A stretch of DNA of 64,000 nt from an uncultured Acidimicrobiales bacterium (GTDB lineage: Bacteria > Actinomycetota > Acidimicrobiia > Acidimicrobiales > SHLQ01): NCBI GenBank assembly GCA_938015295.1, contig CALLQB010000072.1, forward strand, positions 1 to 64,000, in the 5' to 3' direction. A model generated the notes under the pieces. The model saw nothing but the letters and a program-made list of their open reading frames with translations, searched no databases and was not told the origin of the DNA. Within the stretch, counting starts at the first letter, position 1. Each line of letters opens with the position of its first letter. Of the stretch, positions 57,689-64,000 are shown in pieces. Both the position numbers and the translations under genes were made by a program.

Positions 57689-58795
57689 TCAGTCGCTGAT
57701 ATGCGCCTCAACCAGATCGGCAAGCCGAGCCGCAGCATCGGGACGTGCGACCGTGCCCGATGACATGGCCATGGAGTTGAGAACTTGGGGCGCTGAGCGA
57801 AGGCGTTCCACCTCTTCAGCAAGGCGATCAGCATCGAGGTCACCATCGGCAACCAGCACAGCTGCGCCCGCCTTCACCAGCGCCATGGCATTTGCCGTTT
57901 GGTGATCGCCGGGAGCTCCGGGAAGGGGGACAAGAATTGCGGGGATGCCGATAACCGCGAGTTCGGCGACCGAAGTCGCTCCCGAGCGGCACAAGACCAC
58001 ATCGGCCGCGGCGTATAACCCAGGCATATCGTCTTCGTATTCGATTTGCTGGTAGAGCAGCGCATCGGTGCTGGTAACCGGGTTTCGGGCCGACAGTTCA
58101 GCAAAGTCACGCCGACCAATGACGTGTCGGACAGCAAGATCATCGCGATCGCGCCAACCGGCAACTGCGCCGATGAGCGCGTTGTTGATGCGAAGCGCTC
58201 CAAGCGAACCGCCAAACACTGCCAAGACAAACACATCGTCGGGCAAGCGCAGCTTCGCCCGGGCAGCAACGCGATGTGCGTGCCGGTCGACGGCGAGAAT
58301 TTCTGCCCGAACCGGATTTCCGGTCCACACCGCACGGGGAAGGTCAACCCCGTCGAACGACACACCGCAAGCCTTGGCAAACCGGCCGATCAGCTTGTTC
58401 GCAAGACCGGGCACTGCGTTCTGCTCAGCAACCACGATTGGCACCCGCAATACCGCAGCCCAAACAGCGCACGGAACCGATGCATACCCACCGAGCGACA
58501 CGACGACCGCAGGCTTTTGTGACCGGAGCAACGAAAAGGCGGTGACTAGGGCACGAAGGAGGCCGACGATTGCGCCGATGTTGTCGGTGGTAGGGCGCCG
58601 CTGGATGCCGCGGCCCGGAAGAAGCGTGAGCGGATAGCCGGCACTGGGCACCAACCGTTTTTCGACACCACGCTCGCTGCCAACGAAATGAAGGTCAGCT
58701 GCGGCAAAGCCTCGACGCTGCAGCTCGTTGGCGATGGCGATCCCTGGCAGGACGTGCCCAGCGGTACCGCCGCCAGTAATAAGAACCCTTGTCAC
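57689..58795 (-). CDS. murG: Lipid II synthase (GlcNAc transferase)
   Basis: MurG adds GlcNAc to lipid I on the inner membrane face. The GT28 fold protein has VLITGGGTAGHVLPGIAIANELQRRG, VSLGGYASVPCAVWAAVLRVPIVVAEQNAVPGLANKLIGRFA, FGGSLGALRINNAL and MPGLYAAADVVLCRSGATSVAELAVIGIPAILVPLPGAPGDHQTANA read in parts, the UDP-GlcNAc signature. I start at the GTG 58795, with AGGA about 9 nt upstream; an ATG at 58828 would add 11 residues. It follows ftsW closely. Confidence 0.93.
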   Translation of the reverse strand: MTRVLITGGGTAGHVLPGIAIANELQRRGFAAADLHFVGSERGVEKRLVPSAGYPLTLLPGRGIQRRPTTDNIGAIVGLLRALVTAFSLLRSQKPAVVVSLGGYASVPCAVWAAVLRVPIVVAEQNAVPGLANKLIGRFAKACGVSFDGVDLPRAVWTGNPVRAEILAVDRHAHRVAARAKLRLPDDVFVLAVFGGSLGALRINNALIGAVAGWRDRDDLAVRHVIGRRDFAELSARNPVTSTDALLYQQIEYEDDMPGLYAAADVVLCRSGATSVAELAVIGIPAILVPLPGAPGDHQTANAMALVKAGAAVLVADGDLDADRLAEEVERLRSAPQVLNSMAMSSGTVARPDAAARLADLVEAHISD

Positions 58796-58845
58796 GGGCG
58801 ATGATCCTAGCTGGTCGAGATCGACCATTGGGTGCGACAGAGGGC

Positions 58846-60036
58846 TCAGGACTCCCGTGCGATGTTGAGCACCACGCCGACCGCGCCGAGGGTTATAACA
58901 AGTGAAGTTCCGCCAAGCGAGATGAACGGCAGCGTCACCCCGGTAATCGGCAGAGCCCCGATGACGGCGCCAATATTGACGAACGCTTGGGCCACGATCC
59001 AGGTGGTGATGCCAACCGCCAGCAGCGACGCGAACCGGTCTCGGATTCGTGAAGCCACCGCAAAGCCCGCCACACCAATCGCCATAAACGTGAGCACGAC
59101 AAACCCGCCGCCAACCAGACCCATCTCCTCGGCAAGGATCGCAAAGATGAAGTCATTGTGGGCATACGGAAGGAACCCCCACTTGCCGCGGCTTGCACCC
59201 AGGCCCACACCGGTCAGACCGCCATTGGCGATCGCCACAAGCGATTGGAGGTTCTGGTAGCCAGTGTTTAATGGGTCATCCCAAGGGTCAATAAATGCCA
59301 GCACCCGGTTACGGCGGTACTGCGAACTCGCCGACGCGGCGATGACAGCCAACGCTCCGGCCGAACCCATCACCCCGAGGTGGAAGTACGAGGCGCCTGC
59401 CGCCAGCAACATTGCGAAAAGCACAACACCGCAGATGATCGTCGTACCCAAATCTGGCTCAAGGATGAGCAGAACCGCTGCCGTGACAAACACACCAAGT
59501 ACCGGCTTGAGCGTTCGGTGCAGATCGGTCGGATGCCTATCGGTCCGCGAAAGGATCTCTGCGACGTAGACAACCAGCGCAAACTTCACGAGCTCAGAAG
59601 GCTGAAAACTAAAGCCCCCGACGCCGATCCATCGCGACGAGCCATTGAGGTTTCGTCCGACGCCGGGAATGAGCACAAGAACGAGCAGAACAAACGACAG
59701 TCCGAGCAGCGGCGCCGCGAGCTGGTTCCAGTACCGGTACGGCAGGCGACTCGTGACCAACAACGCAGCCACGCCGACACCCATCCAGATCAGCTGGCGC
59801 TTGAAGAAGTACCACGTGTTGTCATGGTCTTGGAGAGCGGTGACCGACGAAGCTGAGAGCACCATCACCACGCCGATGAGGCAAAGCGCCACCACCGCAA
59901 CCAAAAGGAGCAGATACAACGGGCTTCGCCGCTGGACTGTGGCGACCTTGCGACCGTTCGATGTTCTTGTGCCTCTTGCCCCACGCCGTGACGTGGCAGG
60001 CGTGCGGTGAGATCGACGGGTCAGAATCGATGTCAT
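58846..60036 (-). CDS. ftsW: SEDS peptidoglycan glycosyltransferase FtsW
   Basis: FtsW polymerises septal glycan with its partner class B PBP. The 396-residue membrane protein has about ten helices after a basic N-terminus (RRSHRTPATSRRGARGTRTSNGRK). SEDS markers: GVGRNLNGSSRWIGVGGFSFQPSELVKFALVVYVAEILSR, EPDLGTTIICGVVLFAMLLAAG, FIDPWDDPLNTGYQNLQSLVAIANGGLTGVGLGASRGKWGFLPYAHNDFIFAILAEEMG read in parts, including the catalytic-loop region. FtsW rather than RodA is indicated by the position between murD and murG. It overlaps murD by 4 nt. Confidence 0.95.
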   Translation of the reverse strand: MTSILTRRSHRTPATSRRGARGTRTSNGRKVATVQRRSPLYLLLLVAVVALCLIGVVMVLSASSVTALQDHDNTWYFFKRQLIWMGVGVAALLVTSRLPYRYWNQLAAPLLGLSFVLLVLVLIPGVGRNLNGSSRWIGVGGFSFQPSELVKFALVVYVAEILSRTDRHPTDLHRTLKPVLGVFVTAAVLLILEPDLGTTIICGVVLFAMLLAAGASYFHLGVMGSAGALAVIAASASSQYRRNRVLAFIDPWDDPLNTGYQNLQSLVAIANGGLTGVGLGASRGKWGFLPYAHNDFIFAILAEEMGLVGGGFVVLTFMAIGVAGFAVASRIRDRFASLLAVGITTWIVAQAFVNIGAVIGALPITGVTLPFISLGGTSLVITLGAVGVVLNIARES

Positions 60037-61508
60037 TGCGGCTCCGTGAGTTGACCAACAGCGGCGATGAAATCATCGCCCCGTTCACCATACGAGCGAT
60101 ACCAGTCAAACGACGCACAAGCCGGAGAAAGCAAAACGATATCGCCCGTCTTTGCAAAGTCGGTGGCGGCGACCACTGCCTCGTTCATCGACGTCGCAGT
60201 ACCAACCGGTACCAGGTCGCCAAACACTGCGGTGACCTCATCGGCAGCGTCGCCGATGGCCACGACCGCACGAATACTTGCTACCCCATCGGCAAGCGGG
60301 CCGAGGTCAAGCCCTTTGTTTCGGCCTCCGGCGATGAGGACAACCCTCGATTCGGGGCTGCTGTCGGCGAAACTCTCGATCGCCGACAACGTTGCGTGGG
60401 GCACCGTCGCTTTCGAATCATCGACATACTGCACACCACCGATAGTTGCGACATGTGAAACTCGATGCGGCAACCCTGCGAACCCGGCAGCGGCCGACCG
60501 GACGCCGTCGACCGTCGCTCCAACCGGGAGCACCGCCGCTGCCGCAGCGAGGACGTTTTCGATATCGTGGGGAAAGCTGCGCCACAGATCTGCGACAGGT
60601 ATCAGGGGTCCGTCTGGGCCGGTCAACACACCATCGACCACGTGGTAGTCGGCAGTCGACCCCGCAGAACCGGGGCCTCGTCGCGAAAACGTGCGGACCT
60701 GCACATCGGGTGAATCAGCACCATGCCTGTCAAGGTGAGAACGAACAACCGGATCATCGATATTTCCCACCAACACCGCACCGGACCGCGCCGTGGAAAA
60801 AATCTTCGCCTTACTGTTCTCATAGGCAGACAAATCGTCGTGCACATCGAGATGATCGGGCCCGTAATTGAGCCAAACGCCCACGGTCGGAGAAAACGCC
60901 GCCGAGTGCGCGAGGCGAAACGAGGACGCTTCAACAACAAAGACCTCATGATCGGGGTTGTCGATCGCCTCAACCAAGGGAACCTCGGTATTGCCACAGA
61001 GCGTTGCGTTCACCCCGGAAGCGATCAACATTTCGGTTGCGAGCGTGCAAACCGATGTCTTGCCATCGGTGCCCGTAATACCAACGATTGGCCGGTTGTC
61101 CCATCGAGTCGCGAAGTCGAACTCCGACACCACCTGGACACCGGCTTCACGGGCCAGAACGAACGACTGATGCCGCTCGGGCAGACCGGGGGTCGGGTGA
61201 AACGACGTCGAGGATTGCAGCACGGTACGCAAGTCATCGTCGCCCGGCGCGCTGAGAAGTCGCACGCCCAACTTGTCGGTGAGACCTTTCGCAACCGCCG
61301 ACGGCCGGTCATCGGCAGCGACCACCTCGATGCCGCGAGCGCATAACGCTCGAACCACCGCCAATCCAGTAATGCCGAGTCCAAAGACCAACACGCGCTC
61401 AGCACGCCCAACGTTCCCTCCGGTCACCGTGCCACCTTCGTTCCCTCCGGTCACCGCGCCACCTTCGTTCCCTCCGGTCACAGTGCTACCTTCGTTCCCT
61501 CCGGTCAC
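60033..61508 (-). CDS. murD: UDP-N-acetylmuramoyl-L-alanine--D-glutamate ligase with repeat-extended N-terminus
   Basis: MurD adds D-glutamate to UDP-MurNAc-L-Ala. Core motifs: VLVFGLGITGLAVVRAL, IVGITGTDGKTSVCTLATEM, VEASSFRLAHSAAFSPTVGVWLNYGPDHLDVHDDLSAYENSKAKIF read in parts, LPHRVSHVATIGGVQYVDDSKATVPHATLSAI and SPACASFDWYRSYGERGDDF. The GTG at 61508 overlaps the mraY TGA (GTGA). It opens four 9-residue repeats VTGGNEGxx before the normal MurD start region; later in-frame GTGs at 61481, 61454 and 61427 are alternatives. With the first, 491 residues, about 30 longer than usual. Confidence 0.93.
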   Translation of the reverse strand: MTGGNEGSTVTGGNEGGAVTGGNEGGTVTGGNVGRAERVLVFGLGITGLAVVRALCARGIEVVAADDRPSAVAKGLTDKLGVRLLSAPGDDDLRTVLQSSTSFHPTPGLPERHQSFVLAREAGVQVVSEFDFATRWDNRPIVGITGTDGKTSVCTLATEMLIASGVNATLCGNTEVPLVEAIDNPDHEVFVVEASSFRLAHSAAFSPTVGVWLNYGPDHLDVHDDLSAYENSKAKIFSTARSGAVLVGNIDDPVVRSHLDRHGADSPDVQVRTFSRRGPGSAGSTADYHVVDGVLTGPDGPLIPVADLWRSFPHDIENVLAAAAAVLPVGATVDGVRSAAAGFAGLPHRVSHVATIGGVQYVDDSKATVPHATLSAIESFADSSPESRVVLIAGGRNKGLDLGPLADGVASIRAVVAIGDAADEVTAVFGDLVPVGTATSMNEAVVAATDFAKTGDIVLLSPACASFDWYRSYGERGDDFIAAVGQLTEPQ

Positions 61509-61514
61509 AGTGCC
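61412..61514. repeat. Four-copy 27-bp tandem repeat at the mraY-murD junction
   Basis: Units begin at 61412, 61439, 61466 and 61493 (plus-strand numbering); the last is cut short near 61514. Each reads, on the minus strand, GTGACCGGAGGGAACG followed by about 11 variable bases, encoding VTGGNEGxx in the murD frame. Each copy carries a GTG codon and purine-rich Shine-Dalgarno-like GGAGGG and GAAGG, so the start signal itself is multiplied. The mraY stop is in the first copy read. Confidence 0.8.
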
Positions 61515-62554
61515 TCTCTGGTCCAGTCCCAGTAGAACAACCCAATTCCAAGCGCCACACACATGCCATGCAACAACCAGAAACGGATAATCACGCGCGT
61601 CTCGGGCCAGCCGCCCAATTCAAAGTGGTGATGGATCGGCGCCATACGAAAGAACCGCTTGCCGGTGAGCTGAAAACGCCCCACCTGCAAAATCACCGAC
61701 GCCGTTTCAACAACAAACAACGCGCCGACAATCGGCAACAGAAGATGGGTGTTGGTAGCAAGAGCAAGCGCCGCCAAACCGACACCGATCGCTAAAGAAC
61801 CGGTGTCGCCCATAAAGATCTGCGCAGGCGCGGCATTCCACCAAAGGAAACCAATAAGCGCTCCAACCATTGCAGCGCTCACCACCGCCAAGTCAAGCGC
61901 ATGCGTCACGCCGTAATAGGACTCGCCATCACCGAGCGTCAGCGACTCATTACTGAATTGCCAGAACGCGATAATGACGTACGCCGCGAAGCTAAGAATC
62001 GCCGAACCCGCGGCGAGGCCATCAAGTCCATCGGTGAGATTCACGGCGTTACTCATACCGGTGATCACCAGCACCGCCCACGCGACCCACAGCCATCGCC
62101 CAAGATCGATCCCAATCGTGTGCCACGTGAGGAAACCCAAGTCGGTACGCACCGACGTGTACTGGGTCATCAGCACCGCAAACCCGATCGCAACGGTGAG
62201 CAGCCCAATCATTTTTGCCCGTTTGTTCAGACCGAGATTGCGCTCGCGTACAACCTTGATCCAGTCATCCATGAGCCCAACGAGACCCCCACCGATGATG
62301 GCGAGCATCACCAGAATGCCCGTTCGCGTATAGATACCGCCGTAGAAATCGCTCACCACGTACCCGAAGGTTGCGCTCGACACGATGGCGATGCCGCCCA
62401 TCGTGGGGGTACCGGCCTTGATCGCATGTCCTTCTGGACCGTCGTCGCGAATCGGCTGGCCGATGCGGTAACGAATCAACAGCTCGATCACGAGCTTGGT
62501 GCCGAAAAGCGAAATGATCAACGCCATTCCGGCCGCCAGAAGCATTCGAATCAT
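61505..62554 (-). CDS. mraY: Phospho-MurNAc-pentapeptide translocase
   Basis: MraY transfers phospho-MurNAc-pentapeptide to undecaprenyl phosphate, giving lipid I. The 349-residue protein has ten predicted helices and the motifs GTPTMGGIAIV, GLMDDWIKVVRERNLGLNKRAK (DDxxK type with catalytic aspartates), NAVNLTDGLDGLAAG, GFLWWNAAPAQIFMGDTGSLAIG and MAPIHHHFELGGWPETRVIIRFW with the HHH motif. All are canonical. It overlaps murE by 4 nt and murD by 4 nt, so translation is coupled; murF is not between them. Confidence 0.96.
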   Translation of the reverse strand: MIRMLLAAGMALIISLFGTKLVIELLIRYRIGQPIRDDGPEGHAIKAGTPTMGGIAIVSSATFGYVVSDFYGGIYTRTGILVMLAIIGGGLVGLMDDWIKVVRERNLGLNKRAKMIGLLTVAIGFAVLMTQYTSVRTDLGFLTWHTIGIDLGRWLWVAWAVLVITGMSNAVNLTDGLDGLAAGSAILSFAAYVIIAFWQFSNESLTLGDGESYYGVTHALDLAVVSAAMVGALIGFLWWNAAPAQIFMGDTGSLAIGVGLAALALATNTHLLLPIVGALFVVETASVILQVGRFQLTGKRFFRMAPIHHHFELGGWPETRVIIRFWLLHGMCVALGIGLFYWDWTREAL

Positions 62555-63963
62555 GCGGCACCTCCCGCCAACGACGCCAGTATCTCTCGGGCCACCGCCC
62601 GGTCATCGAAGTCGCTCACAACAGCGCCGATCGTTTGTGTTGTTTCGTGGCCTTTGCCTGCAAGTAATACAACATCACCCGGTAGAGCCTCGCGCAGGGC
62701 CGCCTCGATTGCACTGCGTCGATCGACTTCGATCAACCACGGCTCACCAGCCATACCCGAAACGACATCTTCGATGATGACCATCGGGTCCTCCGACCGG
62801 GGATTGTCGGAGGTGACCACGACAAGGTCAGCGTTTCTGTGCGCCACCTCGCCCATCATCGGCCGCTTCGACCGGTCACGGTCGCCGCCTGCGCCAAACA
62901 CCGTAAGCACTCTGCCCTGCGCCACATCTTTCGCGGCGAGTATTGCGCCTTCGAGACTGTCAGGGGTGTGCGAATAGTCGACCACAATGCCGAACGCCTG
63001 GCCTGCTTCGACCAGCTCAAAGCGACCTGGAACCGGCAGAAGATTCGTCAATCCCGAGGCAACGTCGCTGGGAGCTATGTCGAGTGCAAGAGCTGTTTCG
63101 GCTGCCAAAAGCGCATTCGCGACATTGAATCGCCCACCCATAGGCAGATCGACCTGCTGATCGCACCAAACGAACGAACTCGCACCCACATCGGCCAAAG
63201 CAACGTCGGCAAGGTCGGGCGAAACCCGAACCGTCTCGATTTCGGCTGCAGCGCATTGGTCGGCAAGCACGACTCCCCAGTCGTCGGCAACCCAGATCAC
63301 CGCGGTACGCCCACGTCCGGGAGCAAAGAGCCGTGCCTTGGCCGCAAAGTAGTCATCCATCGACTCGTGATAATCAAGATGATCGACCGAAAGGTTCGTA
63401 AACACCGTGGCAGCGAACGCCACACAATCGGCCCGGTGCTGCACCAGCGCGTGCGACGACACTTCCATCGCCACCAGGTCAACACCTCCGGCCACTGCCT
63501 GCGCCAGTTGCGCTTGAAGATCGATGGCCTCGGGGGTGGTCCGAGCACCCGTGAGAGTACCGATGACCGACGCAGACAGTCCAGCCGCCTCGGCGATAGC
63601 GGCGATCATCGACACGGTCGTCGTTTTGCCATTTGTGCCAGTCACACCAACTACCGTCAATTTTTGACTCGGATTGTCGTGAAAGGCGGCGGCAATCGGT
63701 GCCATGGCAGCACGGCTGCTCTCCACTACTATCTGGGGCAGCTCGAATGGGCTAGGCCGCTCAACCACCACAGCCGCAGCTCCAGCAGCCATCGCACTCT
63801 CGATGTGATCGTGCCCGTCAGAGCTTTCACCTGGCACGGCGAAGAAGAGCGAGCCCTCAACGACCTGGCGGCTATCAAAGAACAGGCCAGCGATATCAGG
63901 ATTGTCGCCAAGCTCGGTCCCGGGCAGGCAATCGACAACTGCTGCTAGATCACGAAGTTGCAT
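62551..63963 (-). CDS. murE: UDP-MurNAc-tripeptide synthetase (meso-DAP type)
   Basis: MurE adds the third peptide residue to UDP-MurNAc-L-Ala-D-Glu. The 470-residue Mur ligase has ADIAGLFFDSRQVVEGSLFFAVPG, VVGVTGTNGKTTTVSMIAAIAEAAG, TTPEAIDLQAQL, VAMEVSSHALVQHRADCVAFAATVFTNLSVDHLDYHESMDDYFAAKARLF read in parts and the specificity motif VVTSDNPRSEDPMVIIEDV. DNPR with the arginine indicates meso-diaminopimelate rather than lysine as substrate. GHETTQ closes the domain. The ATG at 63963 overlaps the end of the preceding gene by 14 nt. Confidence 0.95.
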   Translation of the reverse strand: MQLRDLAAVVDCLPGTELGDNPDIAGLFFDSRQVVEGSLFFAVPGESSDGHDHIESAMAAGAAAVVVERPSPFELPQIVVESSRAAMAPIAAAFHDNPSQKLTVVGVTGTNGKTTTVSMIAAIAEAAGLSASVIGTLTGARTTPEAIDLQAQLAQAVAGGVDLVAMEVSSHALVQHRADCVAFAATVFTNLSVDHLDYHESMDDYFAAKARLFAPGRGRTAVIWVADDWGVVLADQCAAAEIETVRVSPDLADVALADVGASSFVWCDQQVDLPMGGRFNVANALLAAETALALDIAPSDVASGLTNLLPVPGRFELVEAGQAFGIVVDYSHTPDSLEGAILAAKDVAQGRVLTVFGAGGDRDRSKRPMMGEVAHRNADLVVVTSDNPRSEDPMVIIEDVVSGMAGEPWLIEVDRRSAIEAALREALPGDVVLLAGKGHETTQTIGAVVSDFDDRAVAREILASLAGGAA

Positions 63964-64000
63964 CGTCGGCGATGGTGTCAGACCCGCTGGCGGGATCAGC
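63950..64000 (-). CDS. C-terminal end of the gene upstream of murE (possibly ftsI/PBP), partial
   Basis: The last 51 bases hold an open frame on the minus strand ending ADPASGSDTIADDATS and TGA at 63950-63952, overlapping the murE start by 14 nt. In dcw clusters the gene before murE is usually ftsI (class B penicillin-binding protein), and a polar tail like this would fit its C-terminus, but the visible residues carry no family signal. Confidence 0.4.
   Translation of the reverse strand, partial: ADPASGSDTIADDATS

Noticed and set aside
61412-61514. CRISPR-like array
   Set aside because: Units are adjacent 27-bp tandem repeats inside a coding region without spacers, and no cas genes are present.
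62839-63948. 369-codon frame antisense to murE
   Set aside because: Shadow of murE with no recognisable motif.

Overview
The window looks like chromosomal backbone from a high-GC actinobacterium, most plausibly an Acidimicrobiia (Ilumatobacter-like) member. This is inferred from the gene set, since no database search was possible. The markers are a mycothiol synthase (mshD), the proteasome activator Bpa, an ANTAR regulator (pdtaR type), a division cluster that uses SepF and DivIVA and shows no ftsA, a MurE carrying the DNPR motif of meso-diaminopimelate enzymes, and menaquinone genes. Several starts sit 6-9 nt behind a TAnnnT -10 box with no Shine-Dalgarno sequence, which suggests frequent leaderless transcription. 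I see no insertion sequence, prophage, CRISPR array, rRNA gene or integrase.

Layout. 1-3.1 kb: the start of a Flp pilin and a NarL-type two-component pair. 3.1-12.6 kb: coaE, an MFS transporter, a methyltransferase, polA, an unknown membrane protein, an epoxide-hydrolase-like enzyme, pdtaR, a coiled-coil protein and a lipoprotein. 12.7 kb: tRNA-Leu(CAA). 13.0-17.4 kb: the type II fatty acid operon fabD-fabH-fabG-acpP-fabF, with fabZ and a HU gene facing it. 18.5-20.8 kb: an ECF sigma factor with its zinc anti-sigma factor, and a flavin disulfide reductase. 20.8-31.1 kb (minus strand): an interleaved amino-acid block hisC-hisB-hisH-hisA-hisF ... hisI-trpE-ygfZ-dnaJ-like-trpC-trpF, with a GroES-like gene and an alpha/beta hydrolase inserted. 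31.2-38.7 kb: a small coiled protein, a metallophosphoesterase, mshD, rlmN, menG, menA, a sulfotransferase, a nitroreductase and an unknown protein. 38.8-42.5 kb: dnaE. 42.8-46.5 kb: a secreted beta-helix protein, bpa, an alkaline-phosphatase superfamily enzyme and an Rrf2 regulator. 46.5-64 kb (minus strand): rluD, lspA, a DksA-like protein, divIVA, sepF, yggS, pgeF, ftsZ, ftsQ, murB, murC, murG, ftsW, murD, mraY, murE and the tail of one more gene.

How the genes work together. The right third is the division and cell-wall cluster: MurE, MurD, MraY, MurG and MurC build lipid II, while FtsZ, SepF, FtsQ, FtsW and DivIVA place and run the septum. murF is not between murE and mraY. The fab operon supplies acyl chains for the membrane, and the his and trp genes share PRPP-derived intermediates.

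Most interesting signals: (1) a GroES-fold protein whose last residues, STGLYL, resemble the C-terminal proteasome-docking tails of Mpa and Bpa (GQYL type), in a window that also encodes Bpa; (2) five TCTCAA-type direct repeats at 10-11 bp spacing upstream of the fab operon; (3) a FabD fused to a degenerate biotinyl/lipoyl-like domain without the modifiable lysine; (4) a 27-bp tandem repeat that multiplies the murD start region; (5) a large inverted-repeat element upstream of ftsZ; (6) a DksA-like protein with a histone-like tail and only one of four zinc cysteines.
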